Shown one piece after another: positions 8,301 to 14,973 of a DNA stretch of 64,000 bases; the first letter of the stretch is position 1; every line of letters starts with the position of its first letter. The stretch spans positions 1-64,000 of the forward strand of contig JASAON010001654.1 of NCBI GenBank assembly GCA_030849065.1, given 5' to 3'. Under the pieces are notes generated by a model. The model saw only the letters and a list, made by a program, of their open reading frames with translations. It did no database searches and was not told the origin of the DNA. The DNA is from Jaenimonas drosophilae (Eukaryota > Euglenozoa > Kinetoplastea > Trypanosomatida > Trypanosomatidae). The translations under genes and the position numbers were made by a program.

Positions 8301-10750
8301 ATCGTTGGCAGCTGCTGCGCCAGGTGGTTGGTCGCCTGGGCAATGAGAGCCAGAATTGCACTCGTCCAGGTGAACTCCCCATTGAAGCGCTTCTGCTTGT
8401 CGTAGATCTCCAGCCCGGTGTGGTTGACGGGGCTGACCTCCACGGAGTCCTCCATGGTGCGGGCACCACGCAGGTCCGTGGGCGAGATACCCTTCTGATA
8501 GGTGCCCACTGGAGGCTGCGTGGCGGGGTTCGTTGGGGAGATGGGCGACGAGGGCGTGGGAGAGACCGACCGCGACGTCGTCGTCGCGATGGGGGCGGCT
8601 CCCGCAGCACCAGCCGAAGCGGCAGCTGCGTCCCCAGCCAACGGAGCATCGGCGGCGGAGCCTTCGCCTGTCTCGCCCGTTGCACGTCGCCAGGCCTCCT
8701 CCGCGGGTGTGGGCGGCATGACGGTGAGGTGATGGCCCTGCCTCCATGTGTGGTAGGAGCCGGTGATAGAGACAAGCTGGTCAAGCGCGGGCACCAAGGT
8801 GGTTGCACAGGTGGACAGCCACTCCTCATCCAAGCAGTCCTTCTGCGAGGCCATGATGGTGGCCCAGACGGGTTCGGCGACCGCGCGGCGGTGCTTAATC
8901 TGCAGCTTTGCCTTGCGTGTGGGGGGCTCGGCAATGGTGCCTCCGCTGGTCCGTCGGTCTGCGGTGACGGTTGGGGGAGAGTTGGACCTGCGTTCCAGCA
9001 GCTCAGCGCTCACCGCGGCGTTGTAGACGGCGAGGTCGGAGAGCGAGGGTACCTCGCACATGTCTGTGGTAAGGTGGCTCTCGAGGATGGTGGCCCCGTC
9101 GGAGAGCCACGAGCTGAGTCCTGAGCGGCCATCCCTGGCGCTCGCCATGCGGTCGTGCAGGGTCACAGCGCCACAGGCGTTGCTGAAGCTGAAGGGATTG
9201 GTACCGCCGTAGGTGGAAGCAGAGGTGATGTTCTCGAGGCCAGGGGAGAAGTTCACAAGGGCGTTCTCCTCCTCCACGGTCAGGATCAGCTTCTGGTAGA
9301 GCGGGTTGCGCCCACACTGGTCCACGAAACCTGGGAGGTAGAGACGCTGCTGCTGCTGCAGTTGTTGTCTCTGGTGCACGAAGAGTTGCTGCTTCTCAAT
9401 AAATTGGGCGAAGGTGGTGGAGGTGGCGTAGAGACGCTGCTCCACCAACTCCCTCTGGGGGTCGTAGTAGCACATGGGGGTGTCATGCGGGGAGGGAGTG
9501 GCCCCACCCTTTTGTGGCTTGGCCCCAGCCTTGGCCCCACGGGAGCTGCTTCGGCTGCCATCGCCGGTGTTTCCCTTGCGGGCAGACTTCTTGGCACCGC
9601 CGGCATTGCTTCCCCTCCCTCCCGGCCGCTTCGATGTGCTCTGCTCGAAGGATGGATGGTGATGGGGGTCCCCCAGATTGACATCGAAGCCCGATTCGTT
9701 GACGTACAAGACAACACGTGGCACGAGATTGCGTTGGACGTTGGGGTCTAAGGTTGCCATGGGTAGACAAGGGAGTGAGGTGAGGTTCGTGGTAGAGGCA
9801 ACGTTTGAGATGGAGGGGCTCGAGGAGGCAGACTTGGGGTTGCTGCTGGACGTGGCTCGACGCCGGTCCTCCGGTTCGGCTGGCTCGGTTTTGGCTCCGG
9901 CAGCTCGACGCGACGGGTCCTCCTGTCGAAAGGCACGCAACATGCGCGCATCGGGAACAGCCCAGACGACGGAGAGCTCCGTGAGCTCCGAGGGCAGAGT
10001 ACTGGCAATGGTACGCCAAAAGGCGCCGGCAAAGTCAATGTCCTCCACCCCCTCCTCCAGTTGCTGCATGAGATGCGCCTGTTCCGCCAGCTCGTAGACG
10101 AAGAGCACCGGAATGGTAGAGGGGGCACCAGGCATCTGCTCCATCGCCCCTGGTGAGTGAACCGCCACATTGACCAGCTCACACAAGGGCAAGTAGGTCT
10201 CAATGAACTTTTGTCGCTCCTCCAACTGTGCTGGAGTAAGAGGCGGCTCCTCTGCCGCCGCCCCTTTTCGGCCGCTTCCTTCCTTGCCTCCGGGCTGATT
10301 AGAGCGGTGGCGGCGGTTGCCGGCGCTGGCGACTCCGCGTCGCTTCCGTGCGAGGGACCCTTCGTCATCCCCTTGCGAGGATGCCTGGCTGGAGGCCAGG
10401 CCCGCTGCCTCATCCTCGAGCGGCCCACCAGCACGCACCGCCTTGGCGCGCTCGACCTGCTTCATGTGCTTCCGTGCCTCCTCCATCACCGTCAGGGACA
10501 GCCGGCGACCATCGCGGGTGCGGTGGAGGGGAAATGGGGTTCCTGCAGGAGAGACGGAGGTCACGTGGACAAAGGCAACGTGGGGCGATGCCTTGTCACG
10601 TGGAGCATCCCGCTGAACGAGCAGCTGCTTCAGCAGCCTCGCCACAGAAGACACATCAACACCAGAGTCGCTGCCCACCACAGCAACGTGCAGCTGCTGC
10701 GTGCGCTGCGGCGGCTTGGCGGCGAGCTCTACATCACAATGCCCTGACAT
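2393..10750 (-). CDS. PF6: Central-pair protein of the PF6 / SPAG17 family (2785 residues)
   Basis: The longest open frame starts at a TTG (10768); the first ATG in frame is at 10750, giving 2785 residues. An N-terminal region (about 190-290) contains VLFVYELAEQAHLMQQLEEG and a following stretch with VVWAVPDARMLRAF, which resemble the SPAG17 N-terminus. Between about 1850 and 2250 there are repeated strand-turn segments typical of the family: LFPNGAVLVRY, LHADGTTITTFADGT and VIFGDGTVLKR. The remainder is rich in Ala, Ser, Pro and charged residues, with several basic low-complexity stretches. PF6 in Chlamydomonas and SPAG17 in mammals build the C1a projection of the axonemal central pair and are about 2200-2300 residues long, so this one is longer by low-complexity inserts. 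The role inferred here is flagellar motility. A pyrimidine tract at 10815-10852 lies upstream. Confidence 0.75.
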   Translation of the reverse strand: MSGHCDVELAAKPPQRTQQLHVAVVGSDSGVDVSSVARLLKQLLVQRDAPRDKASPHVAFVHVTSVSPAGTPFPLHRTRDGRRLSLTVMEEARKHMKQVERAKAVRAGGPLEDEAAGLASSQASSQGDDEGSLARKRRGVASAGNRRHRSNQPGGKEGSGRKGAAAEEPPLTPAQLEERQKFIETYLPLCELVNVAVHSPGAMEQMPGAPSTIPVLFVYELAEQAHLMQQLEEGVEDIDFAGAFWRTIASTLPSELTELSVVWAVPDARMLRAFRQEDPSRRAAGAKTEPAEPEDRRRATSSSNPKSASSSPSISNVASTTNLTSLPCLPMATLDPNVQRNLVPRVVLYVNESGFDVNLGDPHHHPSFEQSTSKRPGGRGSNAGGAKKSARKGNTGDGSRSSSRGAKAGAKPQKGGATPSPHDTPMCYYDPQRELVEQRLYATSTTFAQFIEKQQLFVHQRQQLQQQQRLYLPGFVDQCGRNPLYQKLILTVEEENALVNFSPGLENITSASTYGGTNPFSFSNACGAVTLHDRMASARDGRSGLSSWLSDGATILESHLTTDMCEVPSLSDLAVYNAAVSAELLERRSNSPPTVTADRRTSGGTIAEPPTRKAKLQIKHRRAVAEPVWATIMASQKDCLDEEWLSTCATTLVPALDQLVSITGSYHTWRQGHHLTVMPPTPAEEAWRRATGETGEGSAADAPLAGDAAAASAGAAGAAPIATTTSRSVSPTPSSPISPTNPATQPPVGTYQKGISPTDLRGARTMEDSVEVSPVNHTGLEIYDKQKRFNGEFTWTSAILALIAQATNHLAQQLPTMLVKPADPDIPLASLTVTLSQSAIARARSRSGPMEKSLSCLHMRSRCSSRVQSSDVGEPAQRLRLASRQPEDLVAGGADQSVYLGGADTATRLGDTMSAVRFRDIARREVEDGTRVCQRPPLLRSYLGDALLATGDNTGTTSVLHGAEWLRRRTAMVHAARAKRATAVDAVISAAVAAAATAAAPSPRPANTRKASLKRGKKVKEEPSMASIATEADSTQAAGAEIRYVVPCDHALDRPQLRPQPQEINWLVEQYVKQAGGYFAYTKRGGDTVASTVAPHRLNSVSAAEETMGTIHSTHGNSSQYFQAVHRMRELRGGVFNGAGMYEAEGHVRQMLHSTIDANLRVVNEATILAGLGMVSRSPHETLDSSLSSMVDASAYCPLLPIRLLQRCTVPLSSVELKLQCAVERSLTRREREHILQQTILLALARTAHLLPDPPGGDQRQPIPSLVEEVVTMVVMYNRLQQFLRRYGAHLCSLLSFQPGSSSNAATLPLPRSPAKKAAAAAMNSTSPPRNHTGSTKAPLRRTSVFSKSAENIFPPRRAEHFWVAGLEVPPMRRRRLLWLHPSAGVPSLSQFMGWRRLLEQLDQAEVEDCDRRTKLGEYLESPPPDATPDAIQTEVSAPFSLPIGDQPAFTTGMDASAAPVDPRAEQGLPASVVKGLLAKHLSQRNFYARPSQTPLPPFADYTHAEQLQLTAEGRQVMYPYCDAIVELVSTNYQRSCRYVKANELTATMHYNIPPFSASAEAAFLEAGGCLPLYEESIYAVMRFDDGVTFTITQNQSRRPPPPPVEPERSECASGRSPPSTPGIPQTPRSTGSRASVRRGSHSSVDRERVRKPARSSTVKGRRRTVKTESVVAVEQPTEVVLPLSSLVPPPIGPDGDVRLWTARLPLPPEKRAAMREVAAEAAQAQAAGTAILANSVTASCTRTSMSTSVGLTAAAAAAASAAAAGSAAPPVLVDPTIPNTKRQVHPLDITITTNNFVLHRKQEEHLLWCTSHSTEDSTMHYAGPTHYAFASLESIAGVHVYDGEKSAVVTSMERESTRSVDEASGIVTRYFESGSMQVLFPNGAVLVRYREPARTASLYRSAGHVDPRAPHGDLDPSSGMLGRGPRLLDPNAGNRFCETLTTPSGAQFVRCVTEEEKTGHHGDPWRHVRQPRRMSPFMRLTAVATVEVQRSYDAMHHCLMTSRQDGVSTVFYYRKGGSNGRMQATETMMSYTTDRAFVAMVEAGFAGTMDSMQGDGGLAAESLDRINAYACVVLHADGTTITTFADGTALSATLPLGGTTATSHGGVTRLLDSTGAGMDEDDDEQWRSPVIAPLIAVAKAVSGECSATTRWCVESPRMPRFFLTAPSFARRDLRPSEEPEETVAIGRANNNNTTTNEGEGFDPSARRERGEGTTCFYVIFGDGTVLKRHVIARKARGTSVPFLETVLARSTKTSIRVIHENGLAVIEPMDAVVRNSRNVACLAVGEGFPMLDFAQGGFRLVDYQCHVTEVKGLYSPFGATVTMAPSTWETQLQQLVSDTYTPHRIPKARQEEREERQRRAELADRQARLRGVCPSLLHRLRELAEPFIVKNNLLSPELLHNLRREHQERKRMALADALQATSKTLTLASAGRSIRDEQQGTAGATSATGNLTSTISPEEREPCYDRDGIAPVLFSKLTNGEVLEYMDEAKLHYVLQQQANSEFTPLYLSRSTASGEPGVRQLTLFRAGPAVPAKESPNLPRGESGAGRSNSRAGSPGSNFSVSEDALVQQELHRQQLLSRFCCGQTPEAHYSHGELHKAFDAVIASPRTLCHSSSLWLPPSLQPPRRFLQPKLRASTASRAGADSRSAGRGGHILVLEDSATPLPSDGANYELMRVFLQFESVTPATMNIVLNSELQHHEQMEDLGRYHNVMTEVFPAAPTTNVEEQKRLQALYQRMRESAQNRSNGGSRSIISGSGGLGEIELIGLESPPELTPDTPSRRLAA

Positions 10751-11254
10751 CGACGAGCTTTCGTGCAATTGACAATACTAGTGTGTCGTAGCTTCCCAAC
10801 CCAACGCGTTTGTGTGGAGATGGGGAGATGGATGGAGAGTGAGAGACGGAGATCAGTGTACGCCCCCTCCAGCACCGCTACGTGCTCAGGATTCCCTGCT
10901 GAATCCTATTTTTTTGTGTTCTGTTCTAGAATCTATTCCCTGCACACACCTCCGCTTGTGCCAACGTCGATGTCGGCACGCTGCTGTGGTGGGTGATGGG
11001 AGTTGAGGGATGTTTGGCCCACAACAAGACACTGACAACACCCAAGACAAAGTGAAACACAAGAGAGAGAGAGGGAGGGGGGGGGCATGATGATTAGAGA
11101 CAGGCCACATGGTATTTAAGGGTAGGAGTCCAGGACTCCCCATGCACCAACCCTGAGATGAGGGAGGTGAGCTTGTCTAGTGAGTTGTTAGATGAAAGGA
11201 CTAATGAAAACCAAAAGCTGTTGTTGAGCTGACACACGGGTCTCCCAGACAAGC
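10751..11254. other. Intergenic region between eL20 and the PF6-like gene
   Basis: About 500 bases. The coding strand has a pyrimidine-rich tract at 10852-10815 followed by AG dinucleotides (first near 10793-10792), the likely splice acceptor of the PF6-like gene. A perfect 7-base inverted repeat, GGAGTCC and GGACTCC separated by one base, lies at 11125-11139 in the 3' UTR of eL20. No gene was seen. Confidence 0.5.
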
Positions 11255-11794
11255 TTACGCAACCACGGCGCGCTTGGTGTTCTTCTTGACGAAGATGGCG
11301 CGGTCCTTGCGGGCGGCCTTAGCGCGGCGCTGAAGAAGCGGGAAGGAGAGGGTGGGGGCGTGGTACTGGACGATGTTCAGGCGCTTCACCTCGTGGTTGG
11401 GGATGCTCTTCACGCCGAGCAGCTCCACGTTGTGGTAGCGAGCGCGGTGACGGGAGGCGAGGTCGTGGTAGGCCTGGCTCACGGCGCCGGTCTTGGAGAC
11501 GTCACGGAACTCCTTCTGCATGCGGGTGTAGCCGCAGCGCTGGCTGTAGTACGCGATATCAACCAGGTAGTTGCGGGCAACCAGCTTGGCATCCTTCACG
11601 GTCTTGCAGGAGAGCACATCACCGTGGGTCGACTTGACCTTGTTCTTGATGCGCATCATGCGCCAGAAGCGGCTCTTGGCCACGACGAAGTTGGGGGCGA
11701 ACACCTCAAACTTGTAGACCGTGGGCTCGGGGGTCTTCTCAGAGGGGGTCTCGCGACCAACGACCTCGTAGTGACGGAGATGAGGCTTGACCAT
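11255..11794 (-). CDS. RPL18A: Large-subunit ribosomal protein eL20 (L18a)
   Basis: 179 residues from the ATG at 11794, giving MVKPHLRHYEVVGRE. The longer frame starts at a TTG (11803) and is not needed. Family hallmarks are clear: YKFEVFAPNFVVAKSRFW near residues 27-44, the loop with KNKVKSTHGDVLS, SQRCGYTRMQKEFRD (short form of the family's conserved RSGTHNMYREYRD), and the strongly conserved DLASRHRARYHNVELL. The length is close to the usual 176-180. It is a structural protein of the 60S subunit. Upstream on the coding strand are a pyrimidine tract (11865-11842), a CA repeat and a TAG acceptor with the AG at 11818-11817, giving a leader of about 22 bases. Confidence 0.96.
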   Translation of the reverse strand: MVKPHLRHYEVVGRETPSEKTPEPTVYKFEVFAPNFVVAKSRFWRMMRIKNKVKSTHGDVLSCKTVKDAKLVARNYLVDIAYYSQRCGYTRMQKEFRDVSKTGAVSQAYHDLASRHRARYHNVELLGVKSIPNHEVKRLNIVQYHAPTLSFPLLQRRAKAARKDRAIFVKKNTKRAVVA

Positions 11795-11824
11795 GGTGCT
11801 CAAGTAGTCAACAAAGCTACCAAA

Positions 11825-11842
11825 GTGTGTGTGTGTGTGTGT
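11825..11842. repeat. (GT)9 microsatellite, read as CA on the transcribed strand
   Basis: Nine GT units on the plus strand lie between the pyrimidine tract and the likely TAG splice acceptor of eL20. A CA repeat here keeps the acceptor region free of AG. Confidence 0.9.
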
Positions 11843-11987
11843 AAGAGTAAGATGGAAGGAAGAAGTACATGATGTATGGGAGGTACATTGAGTCGCTCAT
11901 GATGATGATGTGTCTCTCTGTGGATACAGAGCGGTGCAGGAAACATGTGTCTTCGGTGAAGATAAGCAGAAAAGTCAAGAAAAAAAC

Positions 11988-12006
11988 AATGAATGAATGA
12001 ATGAAT
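11988..12006. repeat. Short (AATG)n tetranucleotide repeat
   Basis: About 4.5 AATG units in the 3' UTR just after the stop codon of the gene at 12042-13562. Its function, if any, is unknown. Confidence 0.8.
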
Positions 12007-12041
12007 GTATGTGTGTGCTAGAGTGGGGATGATGAGAAGGT

Positions 12042-13562
12042 TCACTCCTTCGCCGGCCATTCCGAGGCGAGGAGTAGAGTGAGAACCAGGCCGCATATGG
12101 GTGAAGTGGTCGCCACGTCATCCTCTGACATCGCTGGCGATCCTTCTTGTTGGGACCCCGCAGCGTCCTCCATGTTGGCGTCTGCCCCACCTGCGGCGGC
12201 GGATGAAGTATCAGGTGCAGCAGAGTCGCAAGCTGACGGAGCCAGCTCACGTGAGGGCGAGCGGCTCGACCCCGACTCCAACACGTCCTGATTCGTCGGT
12301 AGGTGTCCCTCACCCATGAAGAGTGCCGCGGTGCGTGCTCTCTCCCATTCCATCCGACGAGAGCGGCAAGTAATGGCGGTGGCCGCCGACATCACCAAAG
12401 GCCCCAACCACGCTGGGCATGGAGCGGTGGAGGCGGCTGATGATCCTCCCGCAGGACGCTGAAGGCGGCGAAGATCTTGGCGGAGGGCGATGGCCACAAG
12501 CCTCGCCACAGTGGCCAAGGAGGACCACTCCCCGTCCTCCATGTGCTCCTTAGAGGCATGGGCCATCACCATTTTAGTGAGCACCACAGCCGCCCAATAG
12601 GAACGCCACGGCTCCACCATATCATCATCACCAAGTGCACCATCCAACTCAGACGCTTGATTGATCTGAAAGAGGTACTCAAACCAATCCATCTCTTCCT
12701 GGTCGTCGACGCACAGCTCTGGAAGTAGGTTTGGGGAGCGACGCAGATCCGTTGAGGTATCGCCTTCTGGTGGTGGTCCTCGTGGCGGAGGTGCCACGAG
12801 AGGCCACAGAGGCAAGTCATCACAGAGAAGATGCTCCTCGCTGCGGAAATGCTGAAGGAAGTCGGGCGCCGTGGCGTATCTCACACCGTTGTGGAGGACT
12901 GGAAAGAGGCAGGCGAGCGCCTCCACGTCGCCTGCTGCCAGGCCGCCGTCGTCTGTCGCGTCCATCGACCGCATTACACGGCGAGTCATGTCAAGTGGGA
13001 GGGGCTCCCCCAACACCACACCCCTGCGCCGAGGAGTGGGTGGTGGTGGCGATGAAGATGATTGGAGTTCAGAGAGGAGTTGGGAAACATCAACAGCAGG
13101 AGCATCGTCTGGTGTGTTTCGATGACGCTGCAGATACGCATCCGCGGAAAAGGTACGTACACAGGGAACAACAAACGTGAGTCCTGACGATGACGATTGT
13201 TGGTCGTCCAACACGAACTGACTCTCTTCACCACTCATGTGTGTTTCCTCAACGATGGCTTGTGGCCCAGCACACATTCTTCCGTCATGGGAGCACGGGT
13301 GGCGCTTGAGGTAGGCACCCACCGTGAATGCATCCAACCGAGATGAACACGCATGTTGCATGAAGAGATGATTTTCCTTCGGCACATCAACCACAGTGGA
13401 TGACACCTGTTGGGCGTGGCAGGCATCGCGAGCCAATTGCCGCCCACGGTAGGATTCCATCGAGAAGACATGGAGTTGTTGTTGTTGGCGATTATGACAC
13501 GAATGAAGTTGGAGCCCGCTACCTTCCTCCTCACGAGTCTTGTTGGGAGGTTCGACGATCAT
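12042..13562 (-). CDS. Hypothetical protein with internal repeats; 5' end uncertain
   Basis: Not recognised. The longest frame starts at a TTG (13724). The first ATG in frame is at 13562 and gives 506 residues (MIVEPPNKTREEEG). The N-terminal third carries diverged repeats: HVFSMESYRGRQLARD, DAFTVGAYLKRHPCSHD and RTFSADAYLQRHRNTPDD, each followed at a distance by a short hydrophobic-acidic stretch (VVDVPKEN, AIVEETHMSGEE, AVDVSQLL). A further unit, VFAVGPYLQCRARIHP, is readable just upstream but in another frame. The middle (about residues 200-420) is mostly helical and acidic, with WFEYLFQINQASELDG and YWAAVVLTKMVMAHA. The C-terminus is Ser/Ala-rich and ends in a hydrophobic stretch (ICGLVLTLLLASEWP) that may be a membrane or packing segment. 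Pyrimidine tract 13740-13723 and AG at 13701-13700 precede it. Confidence 0.6.
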   Translation of the reverse strand: MIVEPPNKTREEEGSGLQLHSCHNRQQQQLHVFSMESYRGRQLARDACHAQQVSSTVVDVPKENHLFMQHACSSRLDAFTVGAYLKRHPCSHDGRMCAGPQAIVEETHMSGEESQFVLDDQQSSSSGLTFVVPCVRTFSADAYLQRHRNTPDDAPAVDVSQLLSELQSSSSPPPPTPRRRGVVLGEPLPLDMTRRVMRSMDATDDGGLAAGDVEALACLFPVLHNGVRYATAPDFLQHFRSEEHLLCDDLPLWPLVAPPPRGPPPEGDTSTDLRRSPNLLPELCVDDQEEMDWFEYLFQINQASELDGALGDDDMVEPWRSYWAAVVLTKMVMAHASKEHMEDGEWSSLATVARLVAIALRQDLRRLQRPAGGSSAASTAPCPAWLGPLVMSAATAITCRSRRMEWERARTAALFMGEGHLPTNQDVLESGSSRSPSRELAPSACDSAAPDTSSAAAGGADANMEDAAGSQQEGSPAMSEDDVATTSPICGLVLTLLLASEWPAKE

Positions 13563-13930
13563 TTTTCTTTGGGTGTATACGGGCGCGACACTGAAGATAT
13601 GGGCCCACCGCGAACACCAATGCTGGATTGAGAGGCTTGGTGGTCTGTGCCTCTGCTTCTTCACATGGAAGGAACCCAGTTCTCTGTGTGTTGTCCTTGC
13701 TCCAGCAAACCACAAGTACAGCAAAAAAGAAGAGTAGAGGTGTTGGCACCATGCACAAATACATCATCACCACCCCACAAGCGTTGGAGGGCCCTGGTTT
13801 CACCTCTAAGAGATCAATTCTTGGCAACATAACCACAGACACCCACGGCAACCGAATCTTCATCAATAGGTGTGATGATCTGCCGTGGATGCAGGACATC
13901 AACATGCAGAAAAAAAACACCAAATGCAGC
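13563..13930 (-). other. Leader region of the repeat protein, with a possible out-of-frame N-terminal repeat
   Basis: A strong pyrimidine tract lies at 13740-13723 and the first AG after it is at 13701-13700, so the transcript leader would be about 138 bases. Within that leader, in the frame one step off the gene, the DNA reads PALVFAVGPYLQCRARIHP, which looks like the repeats inside the downstream protein. No ATG precedes it in that frame after the acceptor. An ATG directly followed by TGA lies near 13667. The rest is the 3' UTR of VPS60. Confidence 0.45.
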
Positions 13931-14587
13931 TCACAGACCGAGCTGCGACTCCAGACTTTGGGGGTCGGCGGTTTCCGCGGTCGTTGTTTGTTGCCCAGCG
14001 GTGGTGGGTAGCTTGGTGGTTGGCAGCGCCAAGGCATCAGCTAAGTAGGTGGAGTCCTTCTGCTTCTCAGCGTCATAGTTAAGCGCTTCGAGCTCACCGA
14101 GGAGTTCATCCTCATCAATGTCATCAGGGACGTTGTATGCGCGGCCCATGATCTCCTGAATCTCCTGCGTGTCTTCGTACAGTTCTGCGAGCTCGTCTTG
14201 AAGATCCTCCACATCACTCACATTCATCTTCTTGAACTGCTTCTTGAGGTTCTTGTTGGCGTCCTTCATGGCCTCCACCTGCAGCTGTGTGTCCTTCATC
14301 GTGTCGGTGGTGAACTGAAGTTGGTCAATGTTAAACTGCTGCTGCATCATCGTGTCTTGTTGGCCCTGGTACATGCGCTTCTGGCTGAGGAGGTTGATGG
14401 CACGCTGCTTGTAGTGCTGCTGGGTAGCCCCACGGGAGCGCTGGATCTGATCCTTCAGCTTGCCCAGCTCAACGTCAATCTTGGCAATGCGCTCGTCAAT
14501 AGCCGTTGAGCGCGTGTTGAGACGGGCGTTGGCATCGTTCAGGGTCGGCTTCTCCTCCTTGCTCTTCTTTCCAAAGAGCCGATTCAT
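13931..14587 (-). CDS. VPS60: ESCRT-III family protein VPS60 / CHMP5
   Basis: 218 residues from an ATG, nearly the same length as animal CHMP5 (219). The start MNRLFGKKSKEEKP matches the family's highly conserved MNRLFGK opening. The helical core follows: IDVELGKLKDQIQRSRG, a loop region with INLLSQKRMYQGQQD, and QQQFNIDQLQFTTDTMKDT. The segment VEDLQDELAELYEDTQEIQ is the conserved helix 4 region, and DIDEDELLGELEAL is the acidic C-terminal segment. The protein should take part in membrane remodelling at endosomes, with its C-terminus binding LIP5/Vta1 in other eukaryotes. The tail after residue 180 is Thr/Ala-rich and variable. A pyrimidine tract lies at about 14665-14650. Confidence 0.95.
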   Translation of the reverse strand: MNRLFGKKSKEEKPTLNDANARLNTRSTAIDERIAKIDVELGKLKDQIQRSRGATQQHYKQRAINLLSQKRMYQGQQDTMMQQQFNIDQLQFTTDTMKDTQLQVEAMKDANKNLKKQFKKMNVSDVEDLQDELAELYEDTQEIQEIMGRAYNVPDDIDEDELLGELEALNYDAEKQKDSTYLADALALPTTKLPTTAGQQTTTAETADPQSLESQLGL

Positions 14588-14973
14588 GATGACGAAAAGT
14601 AGTGGATGGCGTGGCGTATCAATGTATACGCTGTGTCTTGTGGGACGATGATGGAAAAGGAAATGATCGTTTTCCTTCCGCGAGGATCTGCGACTTCAAC
14701 GCGAGCACTACGTGTGTGTGTATGTGTAGCTAAGTTGAGCTATTTCTACCATCAACATAGAAACAAAGTACAACATGGAAGTGAGTGAGAGATAGAGTGT
14801 AGTACGTGGCGCAGACATGTGCTCACCGCCATGTTGTTGGTGTGCACGTGCAGTCCCAGATTCAACCATTTGCTGATGTTCTGACGGCAACCCGCCGACA
14901 TCCAATCTACATCACATGCGCACGAACAACAACAACAACACAACATTGAGGGAGGAGGGGTGTGGGTGGAGAC
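14588..14973. other. Intergenic region upstream of VPS60
   Basis: About 390 bases. The coding strand has CATTTCCTTTTCC near 14665-14650 followed by AG dinucleotides, the probable acceptor for VPS60. The rest is 3' UTR of the EF-hand/WD40 gene. A short TG-rich run lies near 14711-14727. No gene was seen. Confidence 0.5.
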
